A DNA stretch of 64,000 bases from Coniella vitis (taxonomy: Eukaryota > Ascomycota > Sordariomycetes > Diaporthales > Schizoparmaceae). Position 1 is the stretch's first letter. Each line of letters begins with the position of its first letter. Below are positions 44,443 through 55,448 of this stretch, piece after piece. A program made the position numbers and the translations under genes. The stretch is from contig WUJK01000001.1 in NCBI GenBank assembly GCA_011317545.1, forward strand, positions 310,001 to 374,000. Direction: 5' to 3'. Below the pieces are notes generated by a model. That model worked only from the letters and a program-made list of their open reading frames with translations, was not told where the DNA came from and did no database searches.

Positions 44443-45114
44443 TCACCCGCACCATGTCTCCCTGCCATCCATGGAAATGAAAACGCCAAGCGGGTCGAGC
44501 CCTTGCTGGCCGCGTATATCGAGGGGGAAGTCGTCGAGCAGACATTTATCAGAAATGTCTTTTTGTGCGGCTGCAGCCCGTCGAGTCGTATTTCCAGCGG
44601 ACTTGTTTTTGATCGGGGCGTTCAGCTCTCTGTGTGTTTGCAGCAAGAGTAGGGGAAAGCGAGCGAGAAGAGAGCAAGGAGGATGAAGAAGTGAGGCTTT
44701 GATACCGAGACGGAGTTGGGTAAGCGAATGGTGGTGATGTTCGCGGGTGCGCGAGGCGGCGTAGGACTGTGCATGGAATACCAAGACCGCAAGCCCGTCC
44801 ACATCTCCGAGAATGCCCCTTTTCCAATAGTAAAGACTTGCAAGATTGCTGTGGAAAAGACGTCGAGGTTTCTAGTAAGAAACTAGGCACAAAAGTACGA
44901 CAACACACAAACCTGCGAGCAGATACGAGGCCCATATGATGTAGAAGATCGAAAAACGCTTCTGATATTTGGCCAAGAACAAGAGAGGGTTTCAGTCATA
45001 CAGTCATGGAGCATGCTCACGGTCAGGCAAAATGTTGATCTTTACACCCCAGCATAAGTCTTTCAGTCCCAAGGTTGCTTTGAACTCTACAACCGATGAC
45101 CCTTTTGCGCAATA
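44443..45114 (-). CDS. Possible spliced gene of unknown function, structure uncertain
   Basis: Joining 45114-45021, 44961-44913 and 44848-44443 gives an uninterrupted 182-residue frame with no assigned start. Both introns have usable sites: 59 bases GTGAGC...ATATCAG and 64 bases GTTTGT...TCCACAG. The product reads like a protein (VVEFKATLGLKDLCWG, then GLVSARSNLASLYYWK, then KDISDKCLLDDFPLDIRG). It stops soon after SMDGRETW. A protein-like frame then continues one frame over (MVRVKEQGKIARWGRWIGW...) to about 44114. One extra G at 44452-44453 would make the two continuous, so a frameshift, a base-calling error or a missed intron is possible. Against it, the unspliced strand also shows a hydrophobic frame in the same place, and I recognise no family. 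Confidence 0.3.
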
Positions 45115-45605
45115 TCAACCAGCGAGACCAAGCCAAAGCAGCTTTCAGGTAAGATAGATAGTACAGAATCATACAATTCATCTCAAGGTCAATCAATGTG
45201 CTGCTGACAAGACCAAAGCAATGTTGACTCAACAGCAGTCACTACCGCCAAAGGCATCCATCCATCACTCAAGCAGAAAGAAAACAATGAGCACATAGAT
45301 TCACATGCTGTCAAAGTGTTTGCTACCTCACCACAAGACTCCCGGCTGGGAATTGTATAAGAATCATTGAGCAACCACGCCAGCATGGGACAATGAACCA
45401 AAAAAAGCTACACATCGCGTTGTCAGTATCACCCACTCCTCCAGTGAGCACTCTTTTGCATGTAAATTTCGCTGCCTTTCCGTGTTGATTGCCATATCAT
45501 TTTCTGCTCCTGAGCCTCCCCCTCCTCCTCTTCTTCCTTCAATAGTTACCATCAAACAAGATCCACATACAAGGGAAGATACCTACAGCCCACACTTCGG
45601 CGGCT

Positions 45606-47118
45606 ATGGCCACCAACGACGAGTCTTGCGTATCCTGGGGCACCGTCGTGCCCAACACCCAGTCCTTCAGCTCGTCCAAGCAGATTGTCGTCACGACACC
45701 AGTGAAGATTACCTGCAACTCGACGCTCAACGAGAACTACACGTTTTGGCTCTGGGTGCGCGAGGTGCCCTCTGGTCTCGTTGATACGACAGCCTCGCCG
45801 CAGGGAGGGTTACGCTATGAGGATGGGCCTTGTAAGTGCAGTTCCGCCTCTTTGCCCCCTTCTTTTGCTTCTTCACAAGCCAGCCAGCCACCACTGTCGC
45901 TGCGAATACCACTGACAAGACGTACGTCACTCAGTCTCTGCCAACCTCTCCACAATCGCTATACGCACCGAAACCCAGACCCTCACCGTCAGCGCCTTCG
46001 AGAAGTTGTTGCCTCAGTCTCAGTCTCAGTCTCTGTCTGATGCCTTCTACATCACCTACATGAGCCAGTCCAGCCCGCTCAACAACAGCCCAGTCGCCTC
46101 GTCCGAGATATTCACCTTCCTGTCCAAGCGTGAACTGGATACACCCCACGAGAAGGCACAACCGCAACTCCAGCTCCAGGACAACGACCCTTCCAGCCGG
46201 CCAGCCGCTGCCTCCACCTCGCCCTTGGTAACAACAACCACCACAAGCACAAGCGGGGCAATCCTCCGCCCCATAGAAACACACACCACCACCGAGGTGG
46301 AAGTCATCACCGTATCCGACACCAGCACCCCGTGTGCCTGCAGCGGCGGCTCCTCTCTCTCCATACCTCCCGCCTCATCATCGTCATCATCAACCTGGCA
46401 AACAAAGACACGCACGAGAACACGAACCGAGGCCCCGCCCGCGTCCCCCTCCAACGTCATGACCACAGTGACTGTGCCCGGCGTCGTCTCGGGCACAGAT
46501 ACCTACACCTACTCGCTGCTTCCTCCCACTGCCCCTCCCGCGTCCTTTTCTGCTTCTGCTTCTGCTTCTGCTTCTGCTTCGCCGCCGAGGAGCACAGAGG
46601 AGCTCACCCTGACCATCACGGCAACCTCTGAGAGCGGCGGCACCGATGCATCGCCCAGCACCACCATCTTCGTCATCACCATGACAGAAGACTCCTCCTC
46701 CTCCTCATCCCTGCCGTTTTCTCTCCCCACTGCGAGCACGGCAGAGACTGCCACCGGCACCGCCAAGCCCACCTCCACCGCAACACCACATCCAAAAGTC
46801 TACCCACCGAGTTCCTCCACCCCACTCACAGGAGGCCAGACCGCCGGGATCGTCATCGCGGCGGTCATTTTCGTGGTGCTGCTTATGCTGGGCTGCTGGT
46901 GCCTGGCTCGGGCGGGGGGTCGGTTTCGGCGACGGTGGCTGGGGCAGAGGGGCCTGCCGGGAGGAGGTCCAGCTGTTGGTGGTGGTGGTGCTGGTGGTGG
47001 TGGTGCTGGTGCTGGGGGAGATGGGTCTGCTGCGGAGGGAATTGAGATGGCGCGTTTTGCTCCTGATGGTGCTGGTGCTGGTGCTGGTGCTGAAGGCGGC
47101 CATGGTCCTGGCGTTTGA
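45606..47118 (+). CDS. Ser/Thr-rich single-pass membrane protein with Gly-rich cytosolic tail
   Basis: Exons 45606-45831 and 45935-47118 (103-base intron, GTAAGT...CTCAG) encode 469 residues. Exon 1 carries a compact domain with two cysteines, a glycosylation sequon (ITCNSTLNENYTFWLWV) and no signal peptide. After the junction come FSANLSTIAIRTET and a YITYMSQSSP segment. Residues about 135-370 are Ser/Thr/Pro-rich and mucin-like, with Ser-Ala dipeptide repeats. One transmembrane helix is at about 379-402 (IVIAAVIFVVLLMLGCWCL), followed by GGRFRRRWLG and a Gly/Ala-rich tail. The layout recalls fungal wall sensors (Wsc/Mid2 type), though I see no WSC domain. It would have to insert with its N-terminus outside without a cleaved signal. 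An upstream missed exon could supply one. Confidence 0.75.
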
Positions 47119-48737
47119 GACTTGGAGAGAGGACTTTGTGGTGGTGGTGGTGGGAAGCGCCTTTCGTGAGAGGCATGAAAGGGAAATAACTCCAGGATGT
47201 TGATGCTAACGATTGGTCTTGTTCTTCCGTGTTGGTTTCTCCCTCCTTATTGGGTGTTGTCTACCCAATAAATAAATACCCAATGGATTATTTCGCGGCC
47301 GTCGGTCTGCAATTGAGAAAGCGTACCCTTCCTCCGTATTACCTGCCAGCCAGACGCTGTTATTGCAATAACTCTCATGAACAAGAAGCAAGAAAAAGAA
47401 AAAAAGAAAAAGGAAAAAAACACAAAAGAAAGAGAAACCTTCCCCAAGATATCTTGGCCCCCCCCCCCAAAAAGGCGAGAACTTATATATAGCGATATCC
47501 ACTAACGCTACTTCATCACTACACTTGTCTAGGCACAGGAAATCTTTAATCTTCTCCCCTTTCCGTTTACATATGGAAAAGGGAGAAGAACTGTTGGCTA
47601 GGTTGACAGCAACAGTGACTTGGGTCGAAGAGAGAGAAATCACTCCGTGTACAGCAAACTGTATTCATTCATTGCCAATATCTTGTGACTAAAACGAAAA
47701 TATATGCAAACATGAAACAATACACGACATTATTCATCGAGGAACTTTAAAAATGTCTTGACCTTACAACTTTCGACTGCCAATACTCGTTAGTTAACAC
47801 ATGTGATATATGGTATACATATGTTTCTTTTCCAAGCGTGAAACATATGCATGGAAATATATTGTCACCCTTCCTTGTAACTCGTTTGAGAGCAAACTCA
47901 CCCATGCTTCACTCCAGGATTCTCAACCACACGCACAGAGTAAGCATACCCAATTACCCATACGAAAAACGTCTGCAAAGGCACAAATTAAAATGATCTC
48001 GCCACTCAATTGATTTGATTGTTCTACTCAAACATATCAATATCACCAGCGGTTCATTGCCAAAGGACAACCCAAATATCCAGATCATCGCTTGGCTGAA
48101 CTACTCGCTCAATGTGCAATGAAAACCAACACACATCATCAAGACTCGCTCGAGTGAGCCAGGTACTTCGCTCATCGGCATTCCTCTTCCAATCCCAACA
48201 AATCCTCAAAAGAGCCGGCCCCCATCGCGGTCCGTCTTTCTTGACCAGATTGACTAGCACCAACTGGAAAAATGATGATAAAATATGAATTTGCCGCCTC
48301 CTGTCGAGTTTCTCCACCTCCCTTTTTAACCCTGCGCCATGCATTACACCAACACAAGAAATAAAGACCAAAAAGGAAAGAAGAAAAAGAAACTGAGAAA
48401 GGGGTACTAAGGTTAAAAAAAAAAAAGCACATGGTCAAAGTATGGCCCATGCCGTTATTGATTGAGGTGGAGTTTGGGTACCCGCCCCTGTGCTGTTCGA
48501 TAGCCGAGTTCACATTGCTTTTCTCCCCAGGTAGATTGAAGACTTAACGCGTACATGTACCTGTGGAGGTCGCTATCCAATATATGTGCAAGCAAAAGCT
48601 GCAAGACGCCGTTGGGAGAATTCGCTTCTCCATCTGTATGGGTGCTGAGTGCTAAACTTGTTGTCGGGCTAATCATCTCCGCGGAGCCTCCGCACGCCAA
48701 TGGCAATAACAAACATGTCGTTTTTAAGACCACTGAT
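47119..48737. other. Intergenic region
   Basis: About 1.6 kb between convergent transcripts, A/T-rich, with short A and C runs and no credible gene. Confidence 0.55.
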
Positions 48738-49373
48738 TCAGCCCAGTACTCCCCAGACTCTGTCTTTGAACATGGGGAGCATGTATGTGAAAGGCTTGGC
48801 TGGTAACCTCCAACCTCTGAGCAGTTTATTCTGCAGTGTTGACTTTTGTATCGCCATTCGGAAGAGGTAGCAACGCAGCTTGTGGATGCGCGATCTCGGT
48901 CTCAGATCCCGCCACCATCGTAACAGGTGGTTCTGTGTGCTGGTTCCTGCCTCGTCTGTAACGCAGTATATTCCGTGCCCATGCAGGTCCAAGGCTCGGC
49001 ATCTTTTCTCAACACTGACGATACGGTTGTCCGGGATTTCATCGCTGACGCTGGCGCTGTCGCACTCCGACTTGTGTGTTAGAGACCAACTGTACGAGCG
49101 TACACGCAACTAGCGCCGCTCTTCTCCGTGTGGCTGTTCACTTGTTTCGATCAGCCAAGCAAGGACCTCACTCGCCGTTGCGGTTGTGGGGTCTATGCCT
49201 TGCGCTGAACTGCAAGCTTCTTGGCCCGCGTCCATTTCACCTTGCCCGCCTCTGAGTCGCAATGCCGTTTCACTACCTTCGTCCGAGTGTCCTGTAAAGG
49301 TAATGGTCCCCAATGGAGTGGTGGGTCGACCACGCGAAGGCATCACAACGGCACATGGACCAGAGCAGCTCTC
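48738..49373 (-). pseudogene. In-frame continuation of the upstream gene, interrupted by UAG codons
   Basis: Directly after the UAG at 49374-49376, the same frame stays open for 87 codons to a second UAG at 49110-49112. It then stays open for 123 codons to a UGA at 48738. The first block contains a segment TALRLRGGQGEMD; the second contains RALDLHGHGIYCVTD and HLLRWWRDLRPRSRIHKLR. These read like folded protein, not random translation. No good GT-AG intron of length 3n removes either stop. I therefore interpret this as the broken, or read-through, C-terminal half of the gene at 49374-50336. Both stops differ from CAG by one C-to-T change. Confidence 0.5.
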
Positions 49374-50336
49374 CTAGACGTCGGTGTGGCGCGGGTGCGA
49401 GGTTGCGCCATCATCCAGGGTCTGAAAGGCGCTAGGTAATCTCAAGCCAGAGTGAGAGCTGCGAGTCGGCGGCACGTGGGCACTGTGGGGGATGCTGGGA
49501 AGCGGCGCAGACAGAATACCGACGTATGCTGGGGCCATGTCGCTCGCAGACGGGATGGACGAGCGTGCAGCAGCTACTAGACTCCTCCGCATGTCTCTTT
49601 GCTCGGCTACAAGCATATTGCGAATCATGACGCGGAGTGGTGCGGGAACCTCGTGCCAGTTGCCCAGCCTCGCATTGTCAAGCATGCGCTGCCTCTCTCT
49701 GACGGCTGATATCTCGCCCGTTTCCACAGCATTCTTGAACCACTGCTCCCACGCCTCATCCAGAGGCACCGAGAGATCTCCAGCATTCCTAGCAGCTATG
49801 CGCTCCTGAAGACGTGCGTTGAGGGCAGTTCCGTAGCTCTCCAGCTCTCCCTCACTGTCCTCCTCTTCAGCTTCAGCCAAGGCACCCGAGTCGGCAAGCT
49901 GGCCGTCACGTGCAGGCCTGGGAGCACGTCTGGGCTGTTGTGGCTCGCCAGTCCACACAGGCAGTCCGTCCATGGCCGTGTCACGAATGACACAGTTCTG
50001 TTCACGCTCGTACCTCTCTTTTGCCCATTTCGTACCCTCCCACTTTGTCAGGCCCGAGATTTCGTTGGGCGTGAGGCGCAGGGCGTCAAACGCTCGGAAA
50101 AGACGACGGTGCCACTGCCATCTGCTAAGACGTATACGGTGTGTCTGGTTGTTGTAGTCAAGGCCAGGGTACTTTGCCTCGGGGGTGTCGAGATGGCCGT
50201 AAAAGGCATGGACTTCTTGGCGGACCTCGAGGATGAGATGGCGCATCAGAAGGGCGTGGAAGTTCTGGGGATCCTGAGAGCGTGGCTTGGGAAACATGTG
50301 CTCGTAGACGAGCGCATCGACCGGGCGGCCCTTCAT
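49374..50336 (-). CDS. Conserved fungal protein of unknown function, apparently truncated by UAG
   Basis: A 320-residue frame from an ATG at 50336 (MKGRPVDALVYEHMFPKPRS). The first ~120 residues are dense in aromatic and charged residues (NFHALLMRHLILEVRQEVHA, LSRWQWHRRLFRAFDALRL, KWEGTKWAKERYEREQ) and look like a folded, mostly helical domain that I recall from hypothetical proteins of other Sordariomycetes. No catalytic motif is obvious. It is followed by acidic (AEAEEEDSEGELES) and helical segments. The last ~60 residues are Ser/Pro-rich and end abruptly in HPRHTDV before UAG. The frame continues beyond this stop (see the adjacent entry), so the native product may be about 530 residues. 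There is no signal peptide or membrane helix. Confidence 0.78.
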   Translation of the reverse strand: MKGRPVDALVYEHMFPKPRSQDPQNFHALLMRHLILEVRQEVHAFYGHLDTPEAKYPGLDYNNQTHRIRLSRWQWHRRLFRAFDALRLTPNEISGLTKWEGTKWAKERYEREQNCVIRDTAMDGLPVWTGEPQQPRRAPRPARDGQLADSGALAEAEEEDSEGELESYGTALNARLQERIAARNAGDLSVPLDEAWEQWFKNAVETGEISAVRERQRMLDNARLGNWHEVPAPLRVMIRNMLVAEQRDMRRSLVAAARSSIPSASDMAPAYVGILSAPLPSIPHSAHVPPTRSSHSGLRLPSAFQTLDDGATSHPRHTDV

Positions 50337-50972
50337 GTTGGGTGGAGGAGGTCGGGGGGGGGGGGGCGTGGGCGGTGTTTGTCGAGGTTTGGCTGGGTGC
50401 GTTGCTGGCTGGATGGATGTCGCGGTGGAAAGCGGGCGAGCTCTTGCTCTCGTTCACAAATCTCTCGTTATCCCCTTGCTTCTTTTGATAGTTGTTCTGC
50501 GTCCTTCTCTCTCTTCCTGGTTGGTCTTGTCGAGAAAGGCAGGTGTAGGACTGGTTGTAAGTGATGTTGGGCGGGGAGAAGAGGAAGTGGAAGTCGGTTG
50601 GTCGGGCAGACAGCGAGGTATTGGGACTGGGAGGCCAGAAGATGTAGGATGCTGCCTGGCGAGCCGTCTGTTGTGAAGAGGTCACGATTTGTGGTCACTT
50701 GGGGTGGCGAGCGAGGCGGGCTAGTCTTGTTGGCAGGTACGGTGTCATAGGAGAAAGGGAGCAGAGACAAGAAGGAGAAGGGGGAGGTGTGTTTGGTTGG
50801 GCCAAAAGAAGGCAGGACTGTCGCACACTTTTGACGGTGGCACGCCCAAGGCACGCCCACGCCCACGCCCAAGCCAAAGGCCCAGACCCGGGGGCCCCCA
50901 GCAAGGCCCTAGCAAGCAAATTAGTGGATTCAGTGACAAGGAAAAAAAGATTAGGCCCTGCAGCCCCCTGGA

Positions 50973-50973
<1 letters not shown>

Positions 50974-51003
<30 letters not shown>

Positions 51004-51004
51004 G
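50974..51004. repeat. (TGGC)n tetramer repeat
   Basis: About seven perfect tandem units. Confidence 0.95.
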
Positions 51005-52720
51005 GTATTGGCTACTCGGTACTGGGCACCTGCTTCAAAGGTTGGTTTGGTGATCGTGACTGCCCAGCATGCCAGCCTGTGCCATGGAGCCCCCCCCCAG
51101 GCGCTTCTGTTGCAACCCTGCTGCACCAGAGTTGACCTGGGGCAGCGCTGTGGAGCCCGGATGGTTTAAGTGGTTACAGGGGGGCCCCGCCGCCCTGTGC
51201 GCAGTGGCACGCCCTGCAACCAACCGACCCAGATTTGATTGATACTTTTGGTGCTGCAGGGACCAAACAATCGCCCAAGTTGTACATATGGCTTCATTGG
51301 ACTGTGGTAATACAGCAAGCACCTGCTTGGCATTATTTGCAATTGATTGAATTAGGTGTCTGCCCATCATCGATCCGTGATATGTGCAAATACAGAGTTA
51401 TCGATCGGACGCAGGCGATAGCGCCGCCCACGGCCTCTTACTAGACTAAAAAGTCTGTCTTGCTTTTTCGCCTCTTTCACTCATTCGGCCGCAGACTCAC
51501 AAAGTACTAATTCCTGCCTGTAAATGACCATGTATAGGGGCAAGAAGGCATCACACGGTACTGAGCCATAGAGAGCACCGGGCGGCGGACAGGAGACTAG
51601 AGTCTGTAATCTAATCTTGACCCCAAGCAAAGCCACCGTCTCTGGGCTGAACAGGAATGCCTTTCTCACTACATGGTAATATATCAGGACAGCCCCTTCG
51701 GAGACACGAGACAGAAAGAGAGGCCACGAAATTACATAGTGATCATCATCTCAAAACTTCCCGAGTCAGCCGACATGCCTCTCCCTGCCCAAACATCTTG
51801 CGCTAACCGACACAACTGCCCTCTTGTTCATTTTTGAAGCAGCCCCTATTCTGTCAACGCCGGTCCGTAACTGCTTTTCTCTCTTCTGCTTCTTGAACCA
51901 CGGGGCAGCATTCCTGTCACCAGTCTGGCTCTGGCTAGCTGACTATCGGCCTGCTTGGCTTTTCGCTTTGATCCCCATTCCTCAACTGGCATTCTCTTCC
52001 CGCGTCTCTGCCTGGACTCCACGACACATGCTGGGTGGTGCAGCGCCCGGCCTTGTCTCCGCCTGACCGCGGTCACGCAGTCTCATACGGCGCACGTACC
52101 GGGTCACAGTCCTGCAAACAGACGGACCAACAGACGGGACACTCGGTACGGAGTCTGGGAGTACAGGTTGTGCTGCCTGCTTTTAGCCTCTGCTCCCCTG
52201 GGCTTGACTCGGCCGGAGCGTCCGATACGCTCTACCTCCTCCTCCTTCTTCCATGCTCACCCCAGCTCTCCATGTTCACTGATGGTCTGATTTATCTTGA
52301 GGTCTGTTTTCCTTTTTTTTTTATTTTTTTTTATTTTTACATAAAGGTAGACGACAATGCTTTGTTCAATCACTTTGGGGCAACCGAAGCATTGCCCAAC
52401 TTGGCGACATTGGACGCAAGGGACACGCCGGGGCTGCTGTAAGCCAACCATCGCATAGTGCTAATCGCCTCGGTGGCCGACCATGACACGGCCACGTTCG
52501 CATGTTCTGCTTTGACTGGTCCGCAAGTCGTCTTCTGGCTACGCGCGTGCCTGATGTCCGATACAAATGGCCCAAATGAGGCCAGGTCGTTTATCAGAAA
52601 ATGCCACCCTTTCCCCCTGGCTGGCTGGCCACTGCTGCCGCGCTGTGCTCCATTTCAGCTGACCCGCTGCATCCCGCCACACTCGTCTTTCGCTGTCATG
52701 CTTGGCTTCTTTTGTTTTTT

Positions 52721-52742
52721 GTTGTTGTTGTTGTTGTTGTTG
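52721..52742. repeat. (GTT)n trinucleotide repeat
   Basis: About seven tandem units. Confidence 0.95.
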
Positions 52743-55448
52743 TCGTTGTGGGCTTCGTCGTGCGTTTGGTGTTTCTCTTCTGGTCAGCATGACGCTTCTG
52801 TATGTATGGATGCTGCAGCAGGCAAACACAATACTTACTATTACATAGCGCATGATTACTTTGCCCTACCATTATTGATTCGCAGTGGTTGTTTTCGTTA
52901 TTGCTGCACCCTTTCTTGCGTCAGAAACAGAGCCGAAACCAGAGCTGATCTAGTCCATTCAGCTGTGTTCTTTCTTTTCTCGCCGTGAGCCCTGCTGCAA
53001 TTTTGGGTTGCTGTATACAAGTACCTGCATCGGAGACCACTGACATTTACTCTCAGCCCTCTCTCACAGCGACGTCTATTCTCTCTGCTCAGGCTGGGAT
53101 TCCGCGTGTTTCTCCTTTCTGCTCATGGCTGTCATCTTGCGTTGGATGCGCTTTGCAGACCATCGAAGCGCCCTGGCCCCAAAAATCCTGCTTTCGAGTG
53201 CTCACTCGCTCCCTCACCCGCCAAATGTTCCCCGTGGCCGCCGCTCCCACGGCCGCCTTTCCCCTCCCGGAGCGCCGAATGGGAGCGCAGCGCCGGGGGT
53301 CGTCGTGCAGAATTCACCACGATCCTGCCGACCGGGTCTTTCTGCGCGCTCTGCAGAAACTCTTTGATGCTCTCTTCTGTCCACTCAGCGTTCCGTCTCT
53401 TGCCGTACCCACTCGTCTACTTGTTCTTCCCCCTCTTCATCCTTCCGGCCCGTTTTCTCGGCCAGTCGGTGTGTTGCGAGGGCGTGCACCCGTGCTGGCT
53501 CTGCACACCTGTCACTGGCAGTGGATTGGATTGCTGTGGTCATTGCTCGACCGGATTTTGTGGTCGGTGCATGACGCTACCACCGCCGCTATGGCTCAAT
53601 GTGATACGATATTCTATTGTAAGCAGGCAACTGTTGCTATCAGTGAGCAATCCACTTGTTGACTGTTTTCGGCAACTTCCCGACGTCCGCTTGACGCTCT
53701 CTCAAAGGGAAACGGGTACTCATCCTTGTTTCGCCCACGCCTGTACTAGGCTCTGGAGACAAATGGTTTTGCGCTCTGTGGTTCGTTGTCAATGGGCTGC
53801 GTGGATATGGTCCTCCCAAAGGCTGCCCTGCATCAAGCCTCCCCCCGGGGGAGGGGGCAGAGGATAGCGACATGAGGGACAAGCGAAGGCCCGTCCCGTC
53901 GACCAGGTTGGGCTCGCTACTGCACGACCGTTCATGCAGGTAGAAGCTAGCCTTGTCTACCTAGCACTGGGAGGAGGGGACTGCTATGGACGCAGAAAGG
54001 CTTCTCTTCTGTGTTTCGTTAGTTTGTATGTTGCTTATGCCTTACGTGCATATCCGTCACCGGCCGGGGCAAAGCAAGATAGAGGGCGATGTCAGCGGCT
54101 GGACGGGAGACGGCATGCTAGACAGGAGAGAATTTCTCCCCCTCTTTACTTGCGACCTCCCTCAAGTTTCGTATAATACTCCTGGCCTGCCAAGACAGTC
54201 CATCAGATACGCTTGGGGTGCAGACTGAACCCAGGGACAAGAGAGCCAAGCTTAGAGGGCCTCAATTTGGCAAATGAAGCATTGCATGCTTGAGCACCAG
54301 GCACAGATGAGACGCTCAGTGTCTTACTGGACCAAGGCTGCCTTGCGTGTTTGGTGAATTTGAAATGACATAATATTGGTGGTGAAAGTGGCCGACTGTG
54401 CTCGGTCCACGGCCCTGGGTCTCGTGATGACAATGACGGTGATGACGGCTGATGTTGGTGGTGGTCGCTTGCCAACCTGGTGGTGGGCGAGACAATTTGC
54501 CGAGGTTCAAAATAAGGTTAAATGATCCACATGTTTGTGTTGTTGGCTTGTGGCAGGAAAGAATCCCGCGGGAAGGAATGAGCTCGCTCTCTCTCTTGCC
54601 TGGTAAATTCATCGGTTGCGGTATGATGCAATCTGGTATTGCCCACTTGGGAAGGTACGAGTTCGAAGCTCCTGCACATGGCAAGAGCGCGTTTACCATG
54701 TCACGGCATTAACACCCTAGGTAGGCAAGTACGTGGTACTTACCTTGGTGCATCCAGAACGACTGAGTGCCCGTACTATGCTTGTTCCTGTCACAAGTGA
54801 CCTGCTCAACTCAACTGAAACTTCAAAGCTCGGTCCATTGTCAATGAAATCAAGACAATGAGGAATCGACATTCAATCTCGTTGATAGGAATCTCGAATG
54901 AATGATACGAACCTCGCGTGGATAAATAAGAGACAGGTTGACAATTCGAGGAATTTCAAAAAGTATGTACGTGGTTATTCATGAGGAATCAATTTTTCTA
55001 GCTACTTCTATCGATGCCATCTTGTCGGCCTGAAGTTCCAAAGCTGCAGCTATCGAGACTTGGTATACTTGCGGCCTTGCAGTCAGCCTACTTTTCATCT
55101 CAGAGAAGCGCTGCCTGAGATGGCAATCGTATATAGGTCGCACTCGACAAAGCACAAACAATGGTTTCGTAGTTCCGGAGGTATCGCCTATATCGCTTAT
55201 GCCACGTTCAAAAATCCTCGTTATCATGCTATAGTACCATCATCTTTCCGCATGCGTTACGCGAACTGTTTGGTCATAACTCAAAATAATTGCTTCCTGA
55301 ACGCCAATCCAAAGAAAAGCCCGCAAGTGGGCTGGAGCTGTATGTTGTCTGTCGCTCATTTACCATCATCAAATCTCGTCATATAGCACTGAGCCTGCCA
55401 AGAGATAATGTATCATCCATTCCTTCATATACATCATAAACATAGGCA

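Larger units (their letters stand above)
50337..55448. other. Intergenic region, 5.1 kb
   Basis: Between the double-UAG gene and the next gene. Several frames of 150-250 codons exist (around 52.5, 53.1 and 55.1 kb), but their Cys/Ser/Arg/Phe-rich translations look like chance frames. It holds TGGC and GTT repeats and no recognised gene. Confidence 0.5.

Noticed and set aside
52458..52988. A 176-codon frame with a hydrophobic run
   Set aside because: The hydrophobic run is encoded by the GTT/CTT repeat region; the remainder is not protein-like.
53106..53867. A 253-codon plus-strand frame in the 5 kb intergenic region
   Set aside because: Cys/Pro/Arg-rich translation without recognisable structure; overlapping frames of similar size are present.
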